From positions 1 to 28,104 of the forward strand of contig JAFHCF010000049.1 of assembly GCA_048497495.1 (NCBI GenBank): DNA of 28,104 nt, read 5' to 3'. Positions within the stretch are counted from its first letter, which is position 1. Every line of letters begins with the position of its first letter. Both the position numbers and the translations under genes were made by a program. This stretch comes from JAFHCF01 sp048497495. GTDB lineage: Bacteria; Pseudomonadota; Alphaproteobacteria; Rhizobiales; Ancalomicrobiaceae. A model generated the notes under the pieces. It was not told where the DNA came from. It saw nothing but the letters and a program-made list of their open reading frames with translations, and did no database searches. Below, in pieces: positions 16,370 to 26,944 of this stretch.

Positions 16370-16481
16370 CCCGGCATATGCCTGATGGCGCCCGAACTAC
16401 GGCCATCGCGTGACGCCCACCCATTCCGACCGGCAATGAGCGATATGGGCGCCGAGGACGCGGCAAACGAGCGGCGCGGCG

Positions 16482-16530
16482 CCGGGCGACGCGTGAGAAG
16501 TTGACGGCGCGCCCCCGGGCGACGCGTGAG
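16482..16530 (+). repeat. Direct repeat upstream of queF
   Basis: CCGGGCGACGCGTGAG occurs twice, at 16482-16497 and 16515-16530, a 33-base period. The second copy runs into the queF ribosome binding site (GAGGGAG). It may be a local duplication or a pair of regulatory sites. Confidence 0.6.
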
Positions 16531-16540
16531 GGAGACGACG

Positions 16541-17002
16541 ATGAGCCAATTCGACGCCGCCGGGCTGCAACTCGGCCACCCGACCGCCCTGCCCGCCTCG
16601 CCGGACGCGGCCGTCCTCGACCGCGTGCCCAATCCGCAGGCCGACACCCGCTACGTCGCCCGCTTCACCGTGCCGGAATTCACCTCGCTCTGCCCGGTGA
16701 CCGGCCAACCCGACTTCGCCCATCTGGTCATCGACTACGTCCCGGCCGACTGGCTGGTCGAATCGAAGTCGCTCAAGCTCTACCTCGTCGCCTTCCGCAA
16801 TCACGGTGCCTTCCACGAGGACTGCACCGTGGCGGTCGGCCGCCGCCTCGTCGACCTGCTCTCCCCCCATTGGCTGCGCATCGGCGGCTACTGGTTCCCG
16901 CGCGGCGGCATCCCGATCGACGTCTTCTGGACGACGGGCCGCCCGCCGGAAGACCTCTGGATCCCCGATCAAGGTGTGGCGCCCTATCGCGGACGTGGGT
17001 GA
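16541..17002 (+). CDS. queF: NADPH-dependent preQ0 reductase QueF
   Basis: A 153-residue enzyme that reduces the nitrile of 7-cyano-7-deazaguanine (preQ0) to the aminomethyl group of preQ1 in queuosine biosynthesis. It shows the catalytic C51 and D58 in FTSLCPVTGQPDF, the family motif ESKSLKLY at residues 74-81, and the H92-E93 pair (FHEDC). Its length places it in the short, single-domain YkvM-like subfamily rather than the bimodular E. coli type. The ATG at 16541 follows GAGGGAG at proper spacing. It stands alone between eno and a divergently composed AT-rich nuclease gene; no other queuosine genes are in the window. Confidence 0.96.
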   Translation: MSQFDAAGLQLGHPTALPASPDAAVLDRVPNPQADTRYVARFTVPEFTSLCPVTGQPDFAHLVIDYVPADWLVESKSLKLYLVAFRNHGAFHEDCTVAVGRRLVDLLSPHWLRIGGYWFPRGGIPIDVFWTTGRPPEDLWIPDQGVAPYRGRG

Positions 17003-17096
17003 GGGGGCAATCCGAAAGCGGTCGGGCAGCAATTACGGATGGCATTTTCTGTTTTGCAGACTTAATCCCATGACAACTAACTGTTTTGACAAACCG

Positions 17097-18167
17097 TTAT
17101 GCGCCATCAGTCTCCGAATTCTCATCCAGAATGGCACTATCGTCCAGAAATGGACTCGAATCTTGTTCTAAAAAGCTTACATTTTGGAGTTTACCGCACA
17201 ATGATTGTTCGAAAAAAATAACGTCACCCGCTGTTTTCAATATAAAACTCAAAGATCCGCCATTTTCGACCGGTTGTACTTTCAATGGTGTACTGAGCGC
17301 ATTGCGCCAATACACGAGATCGCCTTCAAATCGCCCACTCTGCCAAACATAGGCGTGATTGCGACGCACGCCGACGTATAGCCGACGATCCCCTTTGATT
17401 CGAAAAGCCATGTCCCGCGAACCCAGACGTTTTTCACTGTCGCCGTAGCTTTTCTCGAAAAGCGCTCGCACGTCGGCGTTTTTAACCTCATTCATGAGGT
17501 CAGCCCATGAGGTGCTTGTTCTGCTCAGTGCTGGTGTGCTGTCTTTTCGAACCCGCGTTGCATTGTCGACGATATCTGCCGGTGGAAAAATGCAGGCACA
17601 AGAAATATACTCTGCTGAACCATCAGAAACATATTCTATACGATAACACCGGATGCCTACACCGTAAGTGTCACTGAGCCATTCAGCCGTCTTCAACAAT
17701 GAGAAATCAAACGCTTCTGCAACCAAAATTACTCGTTGCACTCTATTCAAATCATCAAGAATTTTGGGCCTCACATGATCGCGTATCGTATCGATTGCGG
17801 CTTGGGGAGGCTCATTCGCAAATTGGGAGCGTGTGGCTACGAATCTATCTATATTCCAATCCGCAAGCATCGCTACATAACTAAGAGCTTGCAGAAGCTG
17901 TAGTTTATATTCAAATCTTTTCAATTCAATTACGACCACTTGGCCTTTGGTGTCAACTGCAAGCAAATCTATCCGGTCCCCAACATAGTCCGACGGGCAT
18001 ATCTCCCGCCCTATCAACACAAGCCGCTCGCCCATTTCCTCAAAAAATGAGTCAGGGTTGTTAACAATCATTTGCTGAAGATCACGTCGCTCAAGAATGC
18101 CTGCTTGATGTAACGATTTTACAGATAGTCGTTCTATACTCCTGCCATCTCTATCAATTTTGAGCAT
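17097..18167 (-). CDS. PD-(D/E)XK nuclease-like protein
   Basis: A 356-residue protein. Residues about 38-105 have the core of a PD-(D/E)XK nuclease: an upstream glutamate helix (FFEEMGERL), D67 in GDRIDLLAVD, then E81-L-K83 in VVVIELKR, and a following helix with glutamines (LQLLQALSYVAML). This resembles NucS and other DNA-directed nuclease domains, but the remaining 250 residues match nothing I recognise; the C-terminal part (AFRIKGDRRLYVGVRRNHAYVW) looks like a separate beta-rich domain. The gene is visibly AT-richer than its neighbours, with codons rare in them, and has its own strong sigma-70-like promoter. It probably arrived by transfer, as a defence or repair gene. A restriction-like or anti-phage role is possible; no methyltransferase partner is present. 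Confidence 0.8.
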   Translation of the reverse strand: MLKIDRDGRSIERLSVKSLHQAGILERRDLQQMIVNNPDSFFEEMGERLVLIGREICPSDYVGDRIDLLAVDTKGQVVVIELKRFEYKLQLLQALSYVAMLADWNIDRFVATRSQFANEPPQAAIDTIRDHVRPKILDDLNRVQRVILVAEAFDFSLLKTAEWLSDTYGVGIRCYRIEYVSDGSAEYISCACIFPPADIVDNATRVRKDSTPALSRTSTSWADLMNEVKNADVRALFEKSYGDSEKRLGSRDMAFRIKGDRRLYVGVRRNHAYVWQSGRFEGDLVYWRNALSTPLKVQPVENGGSLSFILKTAGDVIFFEQSLCGKLQNVSFLEQDSSPFLDDSAILDENSETDGA

Positions 18168-18206
18168 TAAATCGCCTCGCCCCTTTTGTGGAGGGATGTA
18201 TAGTTT

Positions 18207-18235
18207 ATAATATGGTAATATCCATCGAGAATCAA
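18207..18235 (-). promoter_or_regulatory. Promoter of the nuclease-like gene
   Basis: On the minus strand TTGATT (18235-18230) and TATTAT (18212-18207) are spaced by exactly 17 bases, with the -10 about 40 bases before the start codon. This is the closest match to an enteric-type sigma-70 promoter I see in the window and lies in very AT-rich DNA. Confidence 0.7.
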
Positions 18236-18255
18236 CAAATATCTGCCCAAAATAA

Positions 18256-21738
<3,483 letters not shown>

Positions 21739-21941
21739 GTCGCTCTCCCGAGAAGAGACGCCGCGAGTCGTGCCGCGACGCCGTCCGGCAGTGTCGCTGC
21801 CGACGCGCGCCCGTCAACGCCGCAGTCGCCCCCTCCCCGCTATCCTCGCCCCGGATCACGAGGCGGAGGCACCATCTCGACCACGACGATCGCGGCGTCG
21901 GAGCGCGCCCCCGAGCCTCGACCGCTCGAGCCTCCGGACAT

Positions 21942-21956
21942 ATTCCTGTTTTGTTC
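21942..21956 (-). promoter_or_regulatory. Near-match SOS box between mini-gene and dnaE
   Basis: Plus strand ATTC-N7-GTTC (one mismatch to GTTC-N7-GTTC), spacer CTGTTTT. It begins 11 bases beyond the stop codon of the 35-residue gene and about 200 bases before dnaE. The surrounding GGAACAAAACAGGAA looks like other rhizobial LexA sites. I see no good promoter around it. Confidence 0.4.
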
Positions 21957-21966
21957 CGTAAAATGA

Positions 21967-22074
21967 TCAGACATGCCCGAGGAAGTCGCCCCACATGGCG
22001 ATCATCGCCATGAACGACAGAAGCGCACCGAACGACGCGAACTCACGCACGACACTGCGAACCAGGGTGTTCAT
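21967..22074 (-). CDS. SOS-controlled 35-residue membrane protein
   Basis: A short gene of 35 codons plus TGA, read on the minus strand. The protein begins MNTLVRSVVREFASFG and continues ALLSFMAMIAMWGDFLGHV. It has a positively charged N-terminus (R6, R10) and a single hydrophobic helix at about residues 12-28, so it should sit in the inner membrane with its N-terminus in the cytoplasm. The ATG follows a strong GGGAGG ribosome binding site. Upstream is a promoter with an exact GTTC-N7-GTTC SOS box in its spacer. The architecture and control match SOS-induced mini-proteins such as Caulobacter SidA, which blocks division by binding FtsW/FtsN, and E. coli TisB, which depolarises the membrane. 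I cannot show homology to either by eye. dnaE follows 228 bases downstream on the same strand. Confidence 0.75.
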   Translation of the reverse strand: MNTLVRSVVREFASFGALLSFMAMIAMWGDFLGHV

Positions 22075-22110
22075 GGGATCCTCCCGAGGTCATATCCACC
22101 GGATATCCAC

Positions 22111-22139
22111 AGCATGTTCGTGCTTTGTTCCTTTGTCAA
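22111..22139 (-). promoter_or_regulatory. Promoter of the SOS mini-gene
   Basis: On the minus strand the rhizobial-type -35 CTTGACA includes TTGACA (22139-22134); after 17 bases comes CATGCT (22116-22111) as a weak -10. Transcription would start near 22104, leaving a leader of about 30 bases. The whole spacer is occupied by the SOS box. Confidence 0.6.
22116..22130 (-). promoter_or_regulatory. SOS box (LexA operator)
   Basis: GTTC-GTGCTTT-GTTC on the plus strand (GAAC-N7-GAAC in the direction of the gene) is an exact match to the alphaproteobacterial LexA site GTTC-N7-GTTC. It lies between the -35 and -10 of the promoter and 41 bases before the start codon, the usual place for repression. 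Confidence 0.8.
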
Positions 22140-22140
22140 G

Positions 22141-22161
22141 CACCAACCTTCGGGGGTGGTG
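22141..22161 (-). terminator. Hairpin before the SOS promoter
   Basis: CACCA and TGGTG arms enclose an inner CC-TTCG-GG stem, with a small internal bulge. It lies directly upstream of the CTTGAC -35 and could insulate the SOS promoter from read-through from the DUF1330 gene, which ends 168 bases earlier. There is no T-tract. Confidence 0.3.
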
Positions 22162-22328
22162 TCTCGGTTTGAATTTTCAGGCGCCGGATGAGGACGTGTT
22201 GGGGTTCGGTCGGTCGACGGCGGCTCACTTCACGCCGTCACGCTCGCGGCGGCGGGCTGATCTCACCGCAAACGACCGCGCCTAGGCTCCGAATGCTTCA
22301 CCGGGGAACCAGGGCTCACCCGCCCCCA

Positions 22329-22640
22329 TTAACCGGCGGCGGGCTGCGGGCCGTCCCAGCCCTCGACGACGACGACGTCGCCGACCGAGCAATCCCGGCG
22401 CAGCGCCATGGCGGCGGCGTATTCGGGGGAGCGCCAGCAGGCGAGCGCCGTGTCGTAGTCGGCGAACTCGATCACCACGACGCGGGCGCGGAAGCGCCCC
22501 TCGACCACTTCGGCCCTGCCGCCGCGAACGAGGAAACGCGCGCCGTATTTGGCGAAGGCGACCGCGTTGGCGGCGATGTAGCGCTTGTAGCTCTCCGGAT
22601 CGCTCACATCGACCGTGGCCACCCAATATCCCTTCGCCAT
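22329..22640 (-). CDS. DUF1330 family protein
   Basis: A 103-residue protein of the DUF1330 family, a dimeric alpha/beta-barrel (ferredoxin-like) fold of unknown function. The typical pattern is present: KGYWVATVDVSDPESYKRYI, then a glycine-rich strand (ARFLVRGGRAEVVEG), VVVIEFADYDTALACWRSPEY and a final RDCSVGDVVVVEGW. Members are sometimes linked to small-molecule metabolism, but no reaction is established. The ATG is preceded by GAGGAGAGGG. It stands alone, downstream of the EAL gene on the same strand with a 267-base gap that contains two strong inverted repeats. Confidence 0.93.
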   Translation of the reverse strand: MAKGYWVATVDVSDPESYKRYIAANAVAFAKYGARFLVRGGRAEVVEGRFRARVVVIEFADYDTALACWRSPEYAAAMALRRDCSVGDVVVVEGWDGPQPAAG

Positions 22641-22705
22641 CAGGCCCTCTCCTCATTTTGGCGGCGTCCGCGCGCGCCTCGTGGTCAGTGATATCGTGGT
22701 TCGAT

Positions 22706-22732
22706 CGAGACGGATGCGACCCATCCGTCTCG
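22706..22732. promoter_or_regulatory. Inverted repeat before DUF1330 gene
   Basis: CGAGACGGATG and CATCCGTCTCG, perfect 11-base arms with a 5-base loop, 66 bases before the DUF1330 start. No T-tract follows on either strand, so an operator or a leader hairpin is as likely as a terminator. Confidence 0.45.
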
Positions 22733-22794
22733 TGAATCGGAACCACCGGCAGGGCGGCGGCGCGGACGCGAGTGGACGGCCGAAGGGTCCGACC

Positions 22795-22819
22795 CGCGGC
22801 GCGGGCGGCGCGCGCCGCG
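22795..22819 (-). terminator. GC-rich hairpin after EAL gene
   Basis: CGCGGCGCG (22795-22803) pairs perfectly with CGCGCCGCG (22811-22819) around a 7-base loop; an alternative 14-base palindrome GCGGCGCGCGCCGC is nested at 22805-22818. It lies about 90 bases after the EAL stop codon. No T-run. Confidence 0.3.
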
Positions 22820-22907
22820 CCGTGATCCGACGGGTCGAGCCGGCCAGGAGCCCGAGCGCGGCATCGATCGGTGGATCCGGTCGACGGCCTCGCGTGGCCG
22901 GCGAAGA

Positions 22908-24503
22908 TCACGCCGCGACCGCGCCGTCCATCGCCGCTCCGGGGGCGCGACGCCGGGTCAGCATGCCCTCCGCGAGATCGATGAAGAGCTTGGCCGGCAG
23001 AGCGGGCGCGAAGATGTAGCCCTGGGCGGAGGTGACGCCCTTCTCGCGCAGCCGCTCGAGCTGCTCCTGGGTCTCGACGCCCTCGGCGACGACGCCCATG
23101 CCGAGCGAATTGGCGAGTTCCACCAACACGTCGACGATGGTGGAGGCGCCGAGATCGGAGCCCATGGCATCGACGAACATCTTGTCGATCTTGACGATGT
23201 CGATGCCCAGTTGCTGGATGTAGGCGAGGCCGCCGTGACCGGTGCCGGTGTCGTCGAGGGCGACACGGCACCCCAGCGCATGCATCTCCGCGATGATCTT
23301 GCGGGCCTGGACGATGTCGCGCAGCGGGTAGCGCTCGGTCACCTCGAAGACCAGTTGATCGAAACCGATGGGCGAACCCTCGAAGGTGGCGACGATGTCC
23401 TCGATGATGCGACGGTCGTCGAAATGGCCGGCGAAGAGGTTGATCGACAGCTTCAGTTCGCGATGATTCGAATAGAGCTCGCCGAGCTGGGCGACCGACT
23501 TGCGCATCAAGAGACGCGTCATTTCGAAGACGTGGCCCGAGGTCTCGCAATAGGACATGAAGGCGCCGGGCGAGATGGTGGTGCCGTCCGGGCGGATCCA
23601 CCGCACCAGCATCTCGCAGCCCTCGATGCGGCCGGTGTCGATGTTCATCACCGGCTGGAAATAGGGCGTGAACTCCTCTCGGCGCAGCGCCACCGAGATC
23701 TCGTCGTCGACGTCGGAGGTCGGCTTCCAGAAGACCAGCACGGCGATGCCGATCAGCACCGCGGCGCTGGCGAGGACGCCGATCGCCAACGTCGCCTCGA
23801 GCGGCCGCACCATGTCGTAGAGTGTGGCGAAGGGCACCTCGGCCTGCACCGTCAGCGGGTAGTGATCGGAGCGGACCATGCGGGTCAGGATGCCCTCGCC
23901 GCTCTGCCGGGTTCCCACCGACGACCACACCGTGTCGGCGCCGACCGTGACGACGATCGCCCGGGCGCCGCGCAGGAATTCGGCGCCGGCATCGAGATCG
24001 AGGACCGACGACAGCAGCTCGGCGACGATGTGGATGCCGGAGGCGGTCCGCCACCCGACCAGCACCGTGCCCGGCATCGAACCCGGGACGCGCTCGGAAT
24101 CGAGGACCGAAAGGGTCACCTGTCGCGGGTTCGACGTGTCGAAGAGGATCGCGCCGCGTCGGGAGGCGGTCGGCGGATCGAAGCACATGGTGTAGCCGGC
24201 CGGATCGACCAGCCCGACGCGCCGGATGAAGCGCGATGTCGCCGCGATGTCGCCGAGCCGGGCGAGACGGCCGGCCGAACAATCGGCGATGCCGGCGCGG
24301 TCGGCCTCGCGCAGCACGGTGATCGCCTCGGCGATCGCCGTCTCGGCGCGCACCAGTTCGCGTTCGGCGATCGCCTGCAGTTCGGTGCGGCCGACCTTGT
24401 CCGCATGGACATGCAGAACCGACCGGCCGACCAGATAGGGGACCAGGGCGATCAGGACGACCACCAGGATCGCCACGAGGAGATTGCGGCTACGACCGCG
24501 CAA
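22908..24503 (-). CDS. Membrane CSS/EAL c-di-GMP phosphodiesterase
   Basis: About 531 residues from a proposed TTG start. Two membrane helices (residues about 8-30 and 237-258) enclose a periplasmic domain with cysteines C75 (DCSAGRL) and C107 (TMCFDP), like the redox-sensing CSS domain of the PdeB/PdeC class. The cytoplasmic EAL domain follows with the catalytic set intact: E297 in EML (the EAL position), N355, E387, D417/D418 in LDDTGTG, K438 and E474 in EGVET. It should hydrolyse cyclic-di-GMP. The open frame extends to 24773, but codons upstream of the TTG (TTA, AGA, TGT, GCT) are unlike this genome, whereas those after it are typical, so the real start is near the first membrane helix. 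ATG at 24656 is the alternative. Disulfide state of C75 and C107 would be the expected regulator. Confidence 0.9.
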   Translation of the reverse strand: MRGRSRNLLVAILVVVLIALVPYLVGRSVLHVHADKVGRTELQAIAERELVRAETAIAEAITVLREADRAGIADCSAGRLARLGDIAATSRFIRRVGLVDPAGYTMCFDPPTASRRGAILFDTSNPRQVTLSVLDSERVPGSMPGTVLVGWRTASGIHIVAELLSSVLDLDAGAEFLRGARAIVVTVGADTVWSSVGTRQSGEGILTRMVRSDHYPLTVQAEVPFATLYDMVRPLEATLAIGVLASAAVLIGIAVLVFWKPTSDVDDEISVALRREEFTPYFQPVMNIDTGRIEGCEMLVRWIRPDGTTISPGAFMSYCETSGHVFEMTRLLMRKSVAQLGELYSNHRELKLSINLFAGHFDDRRIIEDIVATFEGSPIGFDQLVFEVTERYPLRDIVQARKIIAEMHALGCRVALDDTGTGHGGLAYIQQLGIDIVKIDKMFVDAMGSDLGASTIVDVLVELANSLGMGVVAEGVETQEQLERLREKGVTSAQGYIFAPALPAKLFIDLAEGMLTRRRAPGAAMDGAVAA

Positions 24504-24858
24504 GACGGCACCCGATCCGTTGCAAGACGCCGCAGTGTCCCGCAATCTCGGTAAACAAGCTCTGAAGAGGCGGGATCGAGACGTCGCGCGCGGAGCTTTT
24601 CGGGGGTATTGCGTGCCCGGGTCGGCGAATTGCCCGCGATCCGGATTGCTTCCCATGGAAAATCCGAAGGCCGACGACGACCGGCCGTCGCAGCCGCGAC
24701 TTCGAGGCGCGCGCGGAATCGAGCGGAGGGATCTGTGATTCGACGCCGAACCGAGCCATAGTCGCGCATTCATGGGGTGTTCGCGCTCCCGGACACGTCG
24801 GGAGACGAGAGGTTTCTCGCTTCGCCGTCGTCATGTCCGCCACATCTCGGGAGCCACG
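24504..24858. other. Divergent gap between EAL and exported gene
   Basis: No gene seen. Open frames on both strands here have poor codon use or simply extend the neighbours. It should carry divergent promoters for the EAL gene (minus) and the exported-protein gene (plus); I could not choose hexamers with confidence. A short hairpin, CTCCCG and CGGGAG around a 7-base loop, lies at 24786-24804, in the probable leader of the plus-strand gene. Confidence 0.4.
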
Positions 24859-26850
24859 ATGAACCGCCTTCGCCGCCACCGGTCCATGACGTCGCCACAT
24901 CCGGGCGCCCTCGTCGCGGCGGTCCTGCTGGTGATCGGCCTGTCTGTCGCCTCCGGGACCGCCCGGGCCCAGTCGTCGGCCGAACGCATCGTCGGCGGAT
25001 GGGCCGACGGCTTGCGCGCCGGCGGCGCCCGGGTCGCCTGGACGGGTCTGTCCCATTCCACCGGCGACGATCGGTTGGAACTGCGCAACGTCGAGATCGA
25101 GGCGGCCGACGGGTTCGGCAACAGCTGGAAGCTCGCCATACCGAGCGCCGTCTTCGTCGCCCTGGCCGATCGCGTCGAGGGCGGATTCACGGCGAGCGCC
25201 GTGACCGCCGCTCGGGCCTCGCTCGAGACGTCGGGGAAGGACGGCGGAGCCCGGATCGAATTCGTCGACCTCGAACAGCGGGACGTGGTGGTGCCGCGCC
25301 TGTCGTTCCCGCCGATCGACCCCGACCGCCCCTTCTCCACCTTCTGGACCGCCACCCGTGTGCTCGACCCGCTTTCCGCCTCCCTCGCCGCGATCGGCCG
25401 GGTGACGCTGAAGGCGGAGGGCAAGGATCCGGCGAGCACGATCGTCGGCGAGATCGACGGGATCACCCTCACCGGTCTCGCCGAGGGCCGGATCGAGATG
25501 CTGCGCGTCGGCGCGCTGCGGCTGACCTCGGCGGAGGGCGGCGATCCGCTGAAGATCGAATTCGGCGGCGCCGAGATCGACCAATACGACGCGGTCGCCT
25601 GGCGTCGGCTCTTCGACGACGCCGAATACGTCGACGGCAAGGGCGACGGCGTCTGGCGCATGCTGGCGAAGTCGGCGACCTTCGGCCGGATCGGCATCGA
25701 CGCGGGCGACACCCGCCTGTCGATCGGGATGACGAAGGAGGCGGCGCGCTGGGTTCGCCAGTTCGACCAGCCGCTCGGCGCCCTCTTCGACCGCCTCCTG
25801 CTCAAGTCCGAGGGGCTGGCGGAATCCGACGCCTATCGCATCGTGCTCGGACTGTTCCGCGCGACCCGGACCGACGGTTGGTCGATGGAGTCGATCCATC
25901 TCGCCGGCCCCGAACTCGACCACGCCGACATCGAGCGGATCAGCCTCGGCGCCTTTTCCGGCGAAAGGCTCGCCGACTTCACCGTCGAAGGCCTCGACGT
26001 GGTCGCCGACAAGGGGATGATCCGCCTCGGCCGTTTCGGCCTCGCCGATCTGCGCATGCCCGACGGCGGCGATCTCGATCGGGCGATCGCGGCGGCGGTC
26101 GTCGGTGCCGACATCGATCCCTCCTCCCTGGTGCCGACCGTCGGCCACCTCGAGATCGAGAAGCTCGAGGCGTTGCAGCCGGGCAACCCGGTCGTCCGGC
26201 TCGAAGGATTCCGGATCGACCTCGGCGGGTTCATCCGGGCGATCCCGACGTCGGTGGCGATCGAACTCCGGCATTTCGTCGCCCCCGCCGCGCTCTCCGA
26301 CGAGGCCGGTCGGCGGACCCTCGGCCGGCTCGGTTACGACCGGATCGACCTGTCGGGCGCCTTGCGCATGGCCTGGCGGAAGGAAACTCGCGAGTTGACG
26401 ATCGCCGAGGCCTCGCTCGAGATCGCCGAGATGGGGCGCCTCGCCGTCGAGGCGCGGTTGACGGACGTGCCGGAAAGCGTATTCACACGGCCGGACACGG
26501 CGGCGCTCGCGCTGCTCGGGGTGCGCCTCGCCGAGGCGCGCGCCACCTTCACCGACGCCTCGTTCACCTCGCGCATCCTGAAGATGCTGGCGGACGACCA
26601 AGGTCTGAAGCCGGCCCGCTTCAAGCGGAAGCTTCTCGACGAAATTTCGCCTTTGTTCGCCGAAATCAGAGACGGCGAACGTCGGCGACGAATCGTCGAA
26701 GCGGTGAAACGTTTCATCGAGGATCCCAAGACGCTCGCCGTCGCCGCGCGCCCCGGAGAACCGGTCCCCCTCACCGAGATCCTGGCCGCGACCGATACGC
26801 CGGCCGCCTTGGCCGAAAGGCTCGAACTCACCGCGTCCGCCGGCCGTTGA
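24859..26850 (+). CDS. Large exported protein, paralogue of the next gene
   Basis: About 663 residues, function unknown. A signal peptide (hydrophobic core about residues 18-32, likely cleavage after ARA at 37) is followed by a long series of beta-strand units with buried valine, isoleucine and leucine and charged turns (VRLEGFRIDLGGFI, LTIAEASLEIAEMG), reminiscent of AsmA/DUF945-like repetitive periplasmic proteins. The C-terminal 200 residues align by eye with the next gene: LGYDRIDLSGALRMAW with LGYKELAIDASFSGSW, and a helical end (LAVAARPGEPVPLTEIL with LTVSASPAKPLPVSEIM). The ATG follows GGGAG. It starts a two-gene plus-strand unit with the paralogue 94 bases downstream. Confidence 0.8.
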   Translation: MNRLRRHRSMTSPHPGALVAAVLLVIGLSVASGTARAQSSAERIVGGWADGLRAGGARVAWTGLSHSTGDDRLELRNVEIEAADGFGNSWKLAIPSAVFVALADRVEGGFTASAVTAARASLETSGKDGGARIEFVDLEQRDVVVPRLSFPPIDPDRPFSTFWTATRVLDPLSASLAAIGRVTLKAEGKDPASTIVGEIDGITLTGLAEGRIEMLRVGALRLTSAEGGDPLKIEFGGAEIDQYDAVAWRRLFDDAEYVDGKGDGVWRMLAKSATFGRIGIDAGDTRLSIGMTKEAARWVRQFDQPLGALFDRLLLKSEGLAESDAYRIVLGLFRATRTDGWSMESIHLAGPELDHADIERISLGAFSGERLADFTVEGLDVVADKGMIRLGRFGLADLRMPDGGDLDRAIAAAVVGADIDPSSLVPTVGHLEIEKLEALQPGNPVVRLEGFRIDLGGFIRAIPTSVAIELRHFVAPAALSDEAGRRTLGRLGYDRIDLSGALRMAWRKETRELTIAEASLEIAEMGRLAVEARLTDVPESVFTRPDTAALALLGVRLAEARATFTDASFTSRILKMLADDQGLKPARFKRKLLDEISPLFAEIRDGERRRRIVEAVKRFIEDPKTLAVAARPGEPVPLTEILAATDTPAALAERLELTASAGR

Positions 26851-26944
26851 CCGCGCCGTCGGACTCCCATCAGAACACCCCGGTCGCCGCGGCGCCGGGT
26901 CGATACCCCAGGACGCCGTCGGCGACCGACGCAGGAGGAGTGAC

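Noticed and set aside
16440..16540. PreQ1 riboswitch upstream of queF
   Set aside because: The leader is short and GC-rich and lacks the A-rich tail and small pseudoknot pattern of preQ1 aptamers.
21840..21941. 33-codon minus-strand frame directly after the second SOS-like box
   Set aside because: Not listed as a gene because the ribosome binding site spacing is too short and the product is low-complexity; kept as part of a finding.
24484..24738. 84-codon plus-strand frame overlapping the 5' end of the EAL gene
   Set aside because: No ribosome binding site, Arg-rich shadow translation, and it overlaps the EAL start region.
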